The position numbers were made by a program, and so were the translations under genes. This document shows, piece by piece, positions 48,942-60,934 of a stretch of 64,000 nt of DNA. Position 1 is the stretch's first letter, and each line of letters begins with the position of its first letter. The stretch covers positions 136,375,907 to 136,439,906 of the forward strand of contig NC_071353.1 in the NCBI RefSeq assembly GCF_943734655.1. Direction: 5' to 3'. Source of the stretch: Sabethes cyaneus. Taxonomy: Eukaryota > Arthropoda > Insecta > Diptera > Culicidae. The notes below the pieces were generated by a model, which was given only the letters and a program-made list of their open reading frames with translations, had not been told where the DNA came from and made no database searches.

Positions 48942-50557
48942 CCCAAGTAGCACACGTTGTCACAATTGAGTCGCAGCGGCTGATATGCGACAAATTTAAA
49001 TGTAAAACTTCGGTTACTGTAACCTAAAATATAACAGTTGTGTAACCGAAATAGCGTAACTTATGTAACTAAATATGGTTACATTAACAGTTACTCAATA
49101 ACCAATATGTAACATGTATGGTTACAAAATGGTTACTATTGAAGTTACACATAAACTGTAAATTGACTTTCAATTGGTGGCAAATTAGTTATCTTGAAAC
49201 TTTTATTGCATTGCGAAAACAATGCAGCAGGTTTATTATTTCAATCTATGGCTGTCAACGTCAAGCAGTAAATTTAATTGTTGAATATAGAAGAGTGTTT
49301 AAATTTCACTTGTTATTTCAACACAAATTTTAATGCAGCTTTAAATTTATGGTGAAATGCATGATTCTAGCTTTGAAAAATTCACGCGCTCTTATTTAAT
49401 CTAGCTTTTCGTTACTTGAAAAATTGAAAATTGAAAAATTGATTTTTTGTAAAACAAATATGTACAAATATAAAACATTTTAATTTTCTGATTTTTTAAA
49501 TTTATTCTTAGCAATAAAGAATTAGTGGAGCATTCACCTAGAAATCATTAATAAACAAATTGTTTTCGCTATCACTTAGTAAAATTCATAGCCATTTTGC
49601 CTTTGCCACTAAACATCGTCCTTGAAGTTTTATATCGTTTTCGGCATATTGCATGGAGTGATTTTAAGCAGACATTGTTCAAAGATATCGGGAAAAGGTG
49701 TTTTTAGTGATTGTTGTGAAAAGAAAGTGTTAATTTAATATCAAAGAATAGTTTCAGTTTGAATAAAACAGTTTACCAGCAGTGTTTATCATAGAAGGTT
49801 ACAATTCAGTTACATTCTAGTTTCACGTAACCTTAGCCTTCGACCTGGTTACGCTATCGGTTACGGTAACCAATATTAAATCTGTTGTGGTCACTTATTT
49901 CTTATGTCGTCATTTCTAAGTTACACTGTAACCTATTTTCATTGCCGGTTTAGTTTCGATGTAACTTGATCGTTTTGACGTTTGAGAACAATCAAAATTT
50001 GTTTACTTAATATTAATGTCTATGCGGAGAAAATTCCAAGTACCATCAATTAAGTAAATAAACGCATTTACAAGAGCATTTTACAACCCGTGAACCAATT
50101 GTTTATCTTTACCATTAGTGAAATTCTTGAGATCTAGTTTTTGCTTAATCCATTGTGTTTACATGGAACAGTCAACAAGTTGTTGCGAAAGTGTTACTAG
50201 CCGACTTTTTTGACATCGTAACTGCTCGTAACGGAAAATTAACTGTTTTGCGACCAGCAAGTTTATGACAGTTTGGAAAAAGGTTTCATTTCTGTCACTT
50301 GATAACTATTTGGTAACTCGTAACTAAAAGGTGGCTGTTTTGCGACGACCAAGTTGTTGACAGTTCGAAAAAAAGGTTTCAATTTGGTCATTTGGTAACT
50401 ACCTGGTAACTTTTTGAGATTTTTGTCACTAGGAAACTAAAAAATAACTGTTTTTAATTTTATGTAACCTAACTCGTTACAAGTATCCTAAATGTAACTG
50501 CTGTGCAATCTTTTTGTATTTTTTTATTTTTATGATTAGTTACAAGTGCTACTTGGG
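48942..50557. mobile_element. 1.6-kb TIR element with CCCAAGTAGCAC ends and GTAAC repeats
   Basis: The ends CCCAAGTAGCAC and GTGCTACTTGGG are perfect inverted repeats, with a possible TGC duplication outside each. Both subterminal regions are rich in GTAAC/GTTAC motifs (for example GTAACCTAAAATATAACAGT and GGTAACTACCTGGTAACT). This is typical of clustered transposase-binding sites. The ~1616 bp contain no transposase frame, so it is non-autonomous. Confidence 0.75.
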
Positions 50558-50793
50558 TGCGGTCATTGTGATACATATGAAATATGAACTGTTTTTGGTT
50601 GAAATAATTTTGATGCCACTGCTGCTGGCGGCACACAGTTGCTTTGGCGTGTTGTGCTTTGGGTACAATGTACGCCCCGATAGTGGTGCTGATCGGGCAA
50701 ATGTCCAACTCCGATTGACCGATTGACTCGATCGAGTCAGATGTCACAATAGCATCGAGAGTTTACTGTTCGGAATTGTTAGACGAATTACTT

Positions 50794-51160
50794 CCTACGA
50801 TAAAACTGAATCCTAGTGTGGTGTTTAGGGCTTTTTAACTAATCAGTAAATGTTCATTTACATTCAGATTCAGAGGTCACGTTTAATTTTGAAAAAATAT
50901 CAAACGTGATTGCATTTAGCAGTATCGCTTAGCATCGATTGCTGCTCCTGCAGAATCGCAGTATAGGACAAGTTTTCTACTTTTGCATACAGCTTGAGAT
51001 CGACAGCAAAGGAGAGTCGCGGACATGTATACAATACAGGAAATTGACATCGTTGAAGAAGACGAGAAAGATCTAAGGACCAAGGTGGCTGCCTTGTGGG
51101 ATTCCAGAGCAGGCAGTAAAAAATCTGAGACTACTTGCGTTCTCATAAGCTCATAAACAA
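50794..51160 (+). mobile_element. Retroposon/LINE 5'-end fragment related to the 1.3-kb retroposon
   Basis: 50794-50850 matches the 5' end of the three retroposon copies (CCTACGATAAAACTGAA, then GGGCTTTTTAACTAATCAGT, then AAATG). GGTCACGTTTA follows, after which the sequence diverges. At 51025 an ATG opens a 44-codon frame beginning MYTIQEIDIVEEDEKDL, which is then interrupted. It may be the 5' UTR and start of ORF1 of an autonomous relative. The link is inference. Confidence 0.5.
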
Positions 51161-52120
51161 AAGGTGGGACACTCGAACTTTCAGAAGAATGTTTTGGCCT
51201 GGAGCAACGGAGTAATAGTAGGATGGTGAATCTATTATTACTTATCACAAAAATATCCGACCAGGCTGAAAACTTCTACATTTGGATGCAAATGGATTTA
51301 AGCATAAGAAGCATAAGCATAGGATACCGCCGTGTGCTGCTACTCCGTTATTGACCACGACCGATGAAAATTGCAAAATGATGGCTGGAAAAAGCATGCT
51401 TGGGATAACACACTGTGCCTCATTGTGCATCTTTATCAGGTCCCTGTATGCTGATCAATGCCGACGACGGCCACGTCAGAATGCGGGTCCTGGTGGGATG
51501 GGAAGGAATGTTAGTCCAATACTGGTTGATACTAAAGATCAGCGAATTCTCTGGACCTTCACAAGCATTTCGGGAAAGTAATTGTTGTTAGCCCAATATA
51601 TTGGTAAGCCCAATATATTGGTAGTAAAAAAAGCTTGATGGCAGAGAGAAAGAAAGAAGGAAGAAAGCTTCCTTGATAGCAGTATAAAGAATAGTATAAT
51701 ATCTCTAAATTACGCGTGAGACTGTGATATCATCGACAACGAGAACTCCCGAGAACGAAAACGAATTCGAAGGCCACCCGCCCGAAACAACACGACATCT
51801 TTCATTAGAATCGAATGCATGGTAATACAAGCAAAGATTTTCTGTTCCCGATCATACCACTCAACTATCACGAACTATATCAATATTCTTGAATACAGCA
51901 TGACGCAATACATAAAGGAAAAATCAAATACTTATCTCAGGCTGTTAATAGATTTAAATATTGGTGTCAGGTCTGTAGATATTTCGCGAACACAGTTTTT
52001 CAATTGCTGAACTTAAAGTAGGAATTGAAATTGTATATAAATTGCACTTGAAATTGTATTTGGAATTGATCTTGAAACTAGATTTAACATTGGACTCGAT
52101 ATCGGTGTTTGAATTAGACA
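51161..52120. other. Unassigned sequence, possibly remains of the same element
   Basis: Short frames at 51282-51581 are unidentified. A 16-bp tandem duplication, GCCCAATATATTGGTA, lies at about 51590-51623. 52010-52110 holds a decayed GAATTGAAATTG-type repeat next to the transposon. Confidence 0.35.
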
Positions 52121-52122
52121 TA

Positions 52123-54270
52123 ACGGGTGGCAACTACTGTAAAATTTTGGAATTTTTTCTCAAGCTGTCAAAAAAAAGACAAAGATACATGAAGAAGATC
52201 TGATTTACCGAAATTAAAGATATATTATCCATTGTTAAAAAAAAGCGTACATTTGAAAACGGTCCGTAATCGGCTGTTCGACGAAGCTTTCGTTTGACGT
52301 CGAAACAGGAGCGTTGTACGGCCGTCATGTCAACTTTGCGAAAGCATCTCTTGATCCTACCAGTCAACTGTTTGCAATTCGTGGCTCTCCAGTTATTTTT
52401 GTGCACCAAGGAACTCAAAATCCCGAAGAAATCTTCGATTGGGCGCACTGAGACAGATTTTTCGGGTCGTGTTTTTTTTTCTCAGCGAGTTGACGGACTG
52501 TAGCGCATTGCTAATTGGGTCTCGGTCCGGCTCGCGAGCAAGCTGAGTAGGTATTGGCCGGCCGGACTAACACACTTCGGTCAATTGAGTGCCGTTCCTC
52601 GGACCAAGAGGACCAATATCACTCAGGATTGCTCAGTGAGGTCTTTGTGTCACAGTTCGTCATGTGTTGTACTGCTGTATTATATTCGTCTTTCATTTTC
52701 ATTTTTCATTTTAGCGCACAAGGGGGTCCAGGAGACCAGGTCGGCAGTAAGAAATATCTATAGCAGATGGAAATTAAAAACTTAATAAATCGTAGGCAAA
52801 AGGCAAACAGATTTTCAAAAAACACGAAAGTCCAGATGTCCAGATAATTTGGAAAATTATTTGAATATATGCAATCAGTTTCAGCTGATTATAAATACCG
52901 CAACTAGGGAGTACAATCTTAAAACGGAATATGAAATCAAAGCTCGCCAATAAGAAATATCTACGTCCTCCATGCTACACCAATAATCGTGTCGTATAAC
53001 TGATTCCTGGTTCTCGATGCAGTGCAGATCGGAAAGCAGTGGATAGCTCAGAACAGTGTTGAATACAAAAACATAAGGAGACTGCAACGTATAGATGATG
53101 AAACTGCCGTGCAGTTCTCCAATCGAAACTCTGTTGGAGACACATACCCTACCTTGTAGCTACATACCTGCTATCACAGGGTACCTGGAGTGATCCCCGC
53201 TACCAACCTCAGTTTGCCGGTCCTACCTTGTATTTTGCTTCTGTTACGGTCAAACCTCCTTTCTGTCTTTCTTGAGCCATTCTTTCTTCTAGTTCTAGTT
53301 TCATTAGATTCTTCGTCGTCAGCGTATTCTATCCTCTGTGATGACCTGAAATACCCTCGATGCCTCTCACACATATTACTGCATTGTGGAAGATGAGGTT
53401 GAAAAGAGAAAATAAGAAGAAATGGGATTTTTGGTCAGTTTTGGTTGGTATATTATTCGAGAAAAAATGGTGGTGTGGTCGGCGTGCGAGAAAGTGTTCT
53501 TCAAATCTAGATCCCAAGAATCACTAAGGTCAAGTTGAGTGGATGTAGAATCGTGAAACTCCGCCCACATAAGAGACTAAATAAGAGGCAGAGTCAAACA
53601 AAAAACAAAAATCAATAAAACCAAAAAGAACTGACTCTTTTAGCTCCCACTCCCATCCGCCACCCGGGAGTACGCCCCCAAAGGCTGAACCACCAAGCCC
53701 AGGGGGGTTTTTCGGGTCGTGGTTTTTGGGTAAAAATGAGATCGAATGGGTATTCAGGAACGATTGTGTTTTTTTGGCGTAATGCGATAATGCTCTCTCC
53801 AGCCAAAACACGTATTGTCCATTTGCATGATGTTTTTGTAGAAATGGGATCAAAATTTTCGGCAAATATTCGTCTGGTGCATCTTAATTGATAGCCCAAC
53901 CAGAGAGATGTCCTTCTGCGTCCATAATTTTGACGGGTCTTCCACTACCTTGCTTGCGAATAGTTGTTGGGCATCTGAGGATATGGTAAACAGTCGAAGC
54001 CGCAACATATTTGCTTTTTAAATGTTGTACGGTATACTTTTTGCCGAGATTTCTGTTGCAGTTCGTAGAAATGTACAATGCGCTCCCGGAATGCTTCTTG
54101 TTTCGACGCCATTTTTAACAAAACTGGGCAAGCATATACAAAACAAAAAATATTAACAAAAAGAGGAGAAAAAGAGAGCTAACACATACATACTCTCATT
54201 TCTCTCTGAGCTCGTTTGTTGTTGAGCATAAGGGTCACGAAAAAATTCCAAAATTTTAGTTGCCACCCGT
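52123..54270 (-). mobile_element. DD37E-type Tc1/mariner transposon relic
   Basis: The ends ACGGGTGGCAACT…AAAATTTTGGAATTTTTT are inverted repeats, flanked by TA (52121-52122 and 54271-54272). Without the nested retroposon the element is about 0.9 kb, shorter than a full ITm element, so internal deletions are likely. On the minus strand a transposase starts at 54112 (MASKQEAFRERIVHFYELQQ) and soon breaks by frameshifts. The domain with HANGQYVFW…SHYAKKTQSF lies at 53850-53760, and RPIEDFFGILSSLVHKNNW at 52450-52390. The expected second catalytic Asp region reads WLERALSHY, so the Asp is replaced by Glu. The distance to the Glu of RPIE is 37 residues, as in mosquito ITmD37E. Confidence 0.8.
52472..53707 (-). 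mobile_element. 1.2-kb retroposon nested in the mariner transposase
   Basis: An exact 14-bp duplication, TTTTTCGGGTCGTG (52458-52471 and 53708-53721), flanks 1236 bp that interrupt the transposase between DPKN and the RPIED motif. The left edge is a run of T (poly-A on the minus strand). Minus-strand frames such as the one at 53374-53174 (ADDEESNETRTRRKNG) are unidentified. It is not the same as the 1.3-kb family in effete. It could be a processed transcript or a SINE/LINE fragment. Confidence 0.75.
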
Positions 54271-54272
54271 TA

Positions 54273-56990
54273 GAACGGGACAATGCAACCAAAAAACCAC
54301 AGGTTACATGCTATTTTCTCTATGCCACCGGATTGTCCTAACCGGTGTGTAGTAACACATATCTCATTGCGTTTTTTTCTTTTCCTTTCCTGACATTCAG
54401 TCGATGTCGTAAATAATTCATTATTCATTTGGTTCATTATACCACACAAAGAACAAGTAAACCAAACTGGTCTTCCGAGCCTATCGCTGCGGCTGGGCAT
54501 AATAATTACATTCTATGACCTACAACAAGAGAAAGCATTTAAACCTTGAAACTACAATAGCGTGTTGTACAGAAATCGATAATCCTAAGAAAAAATATAA
54601 TATTCCTTCGATGGTAACCAACTGGAATTTGTACGTCAATGTAAAATAAAAATTCTGGAACCGTTGTCGTCGTTGGAACAAACAGGAAACTGTTATGCTG
54701 GCTGGTCACGTACGTGACCAATTAAATCTAAAAATTGGATGTGTCGATGGCCGGAAACAGACTCCAAACTAATTTCCCCTTGTCTGTGTGTGCCAAATCT
54801 ACCACCCATCACACAGTTCCTCATCCAGGCGGTTTGCGTATTCAAAGAGAAAAATGTTTCGAATGATTAATGCACCCTGCAGAGAGCTTGTGGGTAGCCT
54901 ATACCAGTTAGAGCCAAATCGATGATGGCGAAAATTCGCACAAACTGGCAAAAATATCCTACCAACCAACTAATCCGATTTCAACGGAGTGCTGTTGCTA
55001 TAATGATCCAAATTCGCCGAAATTCAATCCAATAACGCTGGTGCCGGCGTGGTGCACCACTACGTGGTGGACGAAGTTTGCACACCGAAAGAGTGTTTTC
55101 GCAATGTTTTGTTGCTCCATCATGGCTTTTCGTAAGAAAATATCGCCACGTTCTAATTATTTCAATACGTGGCTTTCATTTGGCACGAGCCAACTAATCC
55201 CGCAACGTAGCTTTTATATGATAAAAAAAATGATTGTGCTAACTTTCCGGAAATTGGTGAGATTAAACTCGAATGCGGGGACTCGAACCGGAGTACTCTG
55301 GTGCAAAGTGTGTAGGAAAAAAAAAACAACACAAAATTGACATAATCGATCATCGATGCCGGTGCATGGATGCCGGTCCCGCCAGGCCCATGATGCAAAT
55401 CTCAAATCGAACCATAAAATTGCCTTCGCTACGTCTCGTTGCCGGGGGAAATTATATGTCATTCGCGACAAGTTACATTTTTCGCTTCCGATCGGACAGT
55501 TCGGCGTGGCGGTGCCGCCGGTGCCAAGGTAATAGTAGCTTTCGATTTCGTAATGCGATTTTTTTCACACTTTCGCAACAAGTTATTTCTATTTTTAGTC
55601 GGTTGAGATTCATTGTAATGATGAGTGATCATTTCAATCATTTTGTTTTTTTGCATCGCAATGATTTGCACAAAAAGTAAACAATGCCCGTGCTGCAGTG
55701 TTAAAACCTGTTTGCCGAAGGCACAGGAATTACCGACCTAACAAACGCTATGTACATGGAAATTATACGCGAAACTGGTCGTCGATTACCTGTCTGAATA
55801 TGGATTATGGAAAACAAAATCTAACAAAGTACGATTCTAACTGGTATGCGCTGGATGGAACGTGTGCTGGAACGAAGGTGTTCCTCTCTTCTCGATTCAA
55901 TCGGACTTCAATTAAGTGGCGTAAAAATATCATCAAGGAAATCGCAAATATCGATGAAGATATTATAACACAATAAATGACAATAAAAGTAGAAAATGGT
56001 TCGGAATTCAACTCCACAACTCCACTCAACTTGTTCACTGCGGTTAAAGGGAAAGTTCTGGGTTCAGAACAATTGTGCAGAATTAGTTGTGCGGCAAGAT
56101 TAAGGTCGTGGTCGTAGGGAAATCTATACAGGTGATTTTTTTTTCATTTCTGACATAAAAGAACCACAGCGAAATAGTGATTGCCTCGCGACAGAACTTG
56201 AAACATGAAATAACGCAAAACCTTCATATTTCGAGGTGCGAAAAACCAATAAATGAGGCGTAGCACACTGTTTGAAAAAGTTTTCCTTCTTGAACTAAGG
56301 TGAATCATTTTTACAATCAGACTAATTAAGCTAATATGTTTGATCATTGAGGGTTGTAAGCCATATTTTAAGATGACCAAACCGAAATAAGCGACAAGGA
56401 ACAGGCTGATGGTTTTTAAACTTAGCCTTCAGAGGCAATTAGCGATTTAGATCGTCTATCAAATCAAGGATATTTTCGAACAATTGTGGTGAATTCGTTG
56501 ATTATATCTAAGTTCGAAGTTCGAAGAAATTATTTTAAATTTGAGTCAACTATTACGTGTTTCATTTAAGCAAATATCGAATGCTTCAAATCAGTATAAC
56601 TTTAGGATCCACACAATGCAAGAATTTAATCTAAATGTTTCTATATATTTTCTGCGAGCGTTTCGATCTACATTTCGTCGTTGGTACTTGACTGCTATAA
56701 ATCTCTCTAAATACAGATTTCGCAATCTTTATTGCACCTGATCATAAGGAACTTACTCGACGTAAGAGCAAGATCGCGTTGTTTGTGTATGAAGAAAAGA
56801 GTAGTGATCCCAGATTACCACCCTGAGGGCACTTTGGCTCAATTGTGATTCATTTGACAGTACCGTGTCAGCCGCGCAAAATTTGACAAAATTGTACAGT
56901 AATGTTTAGATTCAAAATTCAAGACGTAAGGCCTTGCAATATCGAAGATTTCTACTAAAAATTAAATTTTAACCTTCAATTGATCAACCA
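54273..56990. other. Non-coding stretch, nothing recognised
   Basis: Overlapping short frames on both strands around 55040-55980 show no family resemblance. No TIRs or target duplications were noticed. It may hold decayed elements. Confidence 0.35.
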
Positions 56991-57121
56991 AAAGCTCAAC
57001 GCAGTCTAATCAGCTGGGCACCGCACACTAGTCCAGAACCTTTTTAGTGCGCATTAGAATTTTGAGCGGGAAAACTTGGTTTTAGGTTTATGGAACCTTT
57101 GGCAGAGTTTCCTAAAATTAG

Positions 57122-59284
57122 AAGTTCTATCGTCTAGCGGGATTCAAATTTGGAATAATCCTCCAAAAAGTGCAATATCATCATAAATATAAGAGGCTTA
57201 TGTCTGTCACCAAAACGAGGGGCGCGATATGTATTCCATTGCGGACAGTTCGTCGCCGCCAGGTCTATAATACTTGGTTTAACGAGGATATCCGGAAAGC
57301 TATAGTGGAGAGGGACATGGCATACAAGGACTGGAAAATTGCACCCATAGTTAGCAAGGACCGGAAAAAAATGGTTTATAAGCAATTACGGAATAGAGCT
57401 AACACACTTATACGAAGAGCTAAAATCGAACACCTTAGTGCTAATCTTGCTTCTGACGAGTCTTCAACCAGCCTTTGGAAAAAGTTAAAGCAGCTTGGAG
57501 TTGGTAAATCAGTGGGTGGTGAAGAGTGTTCCTTTGATCCCAATGTGATAAATGCTAAATTCGCAAGCCATTTTACCAACGATAGCAACCATTACGTACA
57601 TTCAAATATAAGGCTTGAAGAAGGATTTCGGTTCCAACCCGTAAGTGACCATGAAGTGATAAACGCTTTTCACGATATCAAGTCAAATGCAGCTGGATCG
57701 GATAATTTCCCAAAAAAGTTCTTGAAACTCGTTTTTCCATTAGTGGTCAACCAAATCGTGCATTTGTACAACAAAATAATCGAGACGTCTGTTTTTCCCG
57801 ATGCCTGGAAACGTGCAATAATTATACCATTACGTAAGAAGAAACATCTTAACTCCATTGACAATCTCCGCCCGATTAGTTTGCTATGTGTACTATCGAA
57901 AGCTTTTGAAAAGCTGCTAAAAATACAAATTAGCTCTTTTCTATCTTCTGCTCAACTCATCTCCGATCATCAAGCAGGTTTCCGTCAGGGACAAGGAGTT
58001 AAATCTGCACTATTAAGGGTTCACGACGATATTGCGGTTGCAGTGGATAGAAACGACAAGGCTGTTCTTCTGCTCATAGATTTTAGCAAGGCTTTCGACA
58101 CGATCTCTCATCACCGTTTATGTGATAAACTTCGAGCATGTTTCTTCTTCGAACCGTCAGCTGTTCGACTTGTTCAATCGTATATAACCGACAGGAAGCA
58201 AGCTGTGCACTGTAATGGAGCTATATCTGAATCTTTGGCGGTCATTTCCGGCGTTCCGCAAGGATCTGTACTTGGCCCCTTGCTTTTCTCGCTATATATT
58301 GACGATCTTCCAGGAGTGATAAGACATTGCCGTATTCAGATGTTTGCTGACGATGTCCAACTGTACTGTATTCATCATGACACCTCCACAGCTGTGGCCC
58401 AACTAAACGATGATCTTCAACGTGTTACTCGGTGGGCTTCCAAAAACTCGCTTAGTATCAATCATATGAAAACGAAAGCCATCCAATTTGGGACATCTCA
58501 ACGTGAAGATTCATCGGAATTACGAATAATGCTTGATGGGAATCATATCCAGTTTACTGATGATGCAAACAGTTTGGGGATCATATTCCAAAGCAACCTA
58601 CGCTGGGATAAAACAGTATCGCGCCAGTGTGGTAAAATTTATGCTGCACTTCGCACTCTAAGGGCTACCACGTCCGATCTTTCGCAATGCATAAAACTCA
58701 AACTTTTTAAGACGCTGGTATTACCGCACTTCATCTTTGGAGATGTTATACATCTTAGCATGCGCTCTGCTATGATGTCCAAACTGGAGGTAGCTCTAAA
58801 CGATTGTGCTCGTTATATCTATAACGTAAACCGTTACACTTCCGTTCGCCATCTGCAGAAAAACCTTCTTGGATGCCCCTTTCGAAGTTTTTATGCATTG
58901 AGAACGTGCATTTATCTTCATAGATTAATTCAGCGCCAGGGTCCATCGTACCTCTACGACAAACTGACAGCTCTCCAAGGACTTCGAACGCGTGGCTTTA
59001 TAGTTCCCACTCACCGGACTTCATTGTATGGAAACACCTTTTTTGTGAGAGGTGTGGTAGATTGGAACGCGCAACCTACTGCTTTAAAACAGCTGACTTC
59101 AGAAGCAATGTATAAAATAGCTGCCAAAAATTATTTTGCTTTATTATGATATGTTGTAGTTAGATGAGTTAGTGATGTGTTGCTAGAACAAAGTAATGTT
59201 AGATTTGATTTTCTTTATTTATCCGTTAATGACACGAAAAAGACTTGTCTTACGTCATATATGTTCAATAAACTAAACTAAATA
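57122..59284 (+). mobile_element. 5'-truncated CR1/Jockey-group LINE with intact RT frame
   Basis: A frame open from 57122 to the TGA at 59147-59149 (first ATG at 57200) encodes the EN-RT linker, full reverse transcriptase and C-terminal region of a non-LTR element. The linker motif YNTWFNEDIRKAIVERDMAY is near residues 33-52, counting from 57170. RT motifs are NLRPISLLCVLSKAFEKLL, DHQAGFRQGQG, LLIDFSKAFDTISHHRL (near 303), SGVPQGSVLGPLLFSLYIDD (near 360) and the catalytic MFADDVQLY (near 391). The thumb and C-terminus with HRLIQRQGP follow. The endonuclease is missing, so the copy was truncated at insertion. The 3' end carries AATAAACTAAACTAAA. The intact catalytic residues and ~675 codons without a stop suggest a young insertion. 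Confidence 0.88.
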
Positions 59285-60840
59285 TGTATTTTCGTGATAA
59301 TAATCTCCCACATTAAGCAATGGCTCAAACCAATCATAGCAGATTACATTCAAGACGAGCAAAAGTAACGTAGTTGCACTTCATAGAGTTACATTGGTCA
59401 CGTTCACCAGGTCCTGTAAGAAGGACCAAAAGGGAATCGGTCGGCAACCAACATCGCTTGCACGTACCTGGGGTGTTTAAGAATCTCCTTACAGAAACTA
59501 GCTCGCATGAGACAATCGTTAAGTAAGCCCTCCCAATGCAGAATGACCCCAATAGGTGGGGAGAAGGACCCGCTCATCATCCACAATGTGTTGTTAGCCG
59601 GGCCAAGGTTAACCTTAGGGAGTTGACCACTTCACTAAGCACACTGCTTCAAACAAGTACCCTGTTGGATTTGGTTAAGTGCTCTTTTTTAATTACTTCT
59701 GTCGTGGCAATTATTGGGTTATAGTAATATTGAATGCTCTTTTTTATCATGTTGTTGTGTTATAATTGAGTATTATTGGATCATAGTTATGGATTAACTT
59801 TTAGATGCTTTCTATTTTCGTTTTTTTAATACTTGAAGTGGTTATGCTTTTCAATTTTGGGAAAACCGAAATATTGATATAAGAAAAAACTACGAGAATT
59901 CAGTTTACCGACACCGAAGATTATGTGCTTTCAACCTATTCGATCCGTCCGAAATCGCGCGCGATCAGTTATTAGACACCGAATGACATTTGTTGCTATA
60001 CGCGAAAGTTGTGCTGAGACAAACGGGTTAATTTTGGCAATTAAATCGAAAATGATTATAACGCTTCAATATAAGTCCCGGTTTGTAAACACGTCATTGT
60101 TAGTGTGCTCAAGTTAATTCAAAATGATTTTTAGAAACAAGCGGTGCCAGAAAAATGCTACGACTCTATGTAAGCACCAATTATATGAGATCAGTCTAGA
60201 TATTCAAACATTTTCTCGTAAAGCTAGTATTACGAAAATTAAGATATGAAATATACCTTTTTTAACAATTTAATATAATGGTTACGGTACTCATAAACAG
60301 CATAATTCATATCGAAACATACTATGCTCATGCGAGATATACGGTGGCTCAAAAAACACGTAACAACTTAAATTCATTATACCTGAAAATAAAAATCAGG
60401 CACATTGAAACGAGCCAATATAGTCCCAAAGCATTTCCTCTTACCAACACTAATATGTTACTAACACTAATAGAATACACTAAAATTCTATTTCTCATAT
60501 ATGTAAAATCGTTAAAATCAGTTTTTCTATTTTTGTAGTTGTTGTATGATTTTTTTATGTTTTACAAAGTTGTACAATACAGTGTTGAATGTACAATACA
60601 TTGTTGAATAGAGTGTACTTCTGTCATTACTTGTTTAGGAATTGTAGAACTTTTAATATAAAAATTCCCTAGTTTTGACCCCGAACTACGCGCAAAAAGA
60701 CATCATTTCATTCAAAAACTCTCCCCAGGGAATCCAAATAGTTTCATGCAGACTGAAATGTTTTATGAGTCATGTTTGAAAGCACAAAAGTTAAACAAAA
60801 TTTATAGGTTGACAAAATCGGGATAAAAAGCTGACAAAAT
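59285..60840. other. Intergenic sequence; possible decayed element at 59330-59680
   Basis: Weak minus-strand text near 59570-59400 (RYVQAMLVADRFPFG) hints at an old retroelement piece. The rest is AT-rich with no recognised feature. Confidence 0.3.
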
Positions 60841-60890
60841 CGGGGATAGACAAAATCGGGAGCTCACAAAATCGGAACATTACTGTATAT
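60805..60890. repeat. Transposon end with 'GACAAAATCGG' repeats
   Basis: GACAAAATCGGGAT and related forms recur four times before CACAAAATCGGAACATTACT followed by GTA. The same terminus, GACAAAATCGGAACATTACTG, occurs at about 24279-24300. It is probably the right end of a Tc1/pogo-type element. The left end was not found. Confidence 0.45.
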
Positions 60891-60934
60891 GGAACATTTA
60901 TAGAACTAGTCATTATCTACAATTTTGCTGAATG

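Noticed and set aside
51025..51581. Endogenous viral element
   Set aside because: Short frames here show no motif I can tie to a viral protein. The retroposon-like 5' end next to them favours a LINE remnant.
53530..53899. Independent gene of 95-111 codons
   Set aside because: It is part of the mariner transposase reading (VFW…SHYAKK) running into the nested insert.
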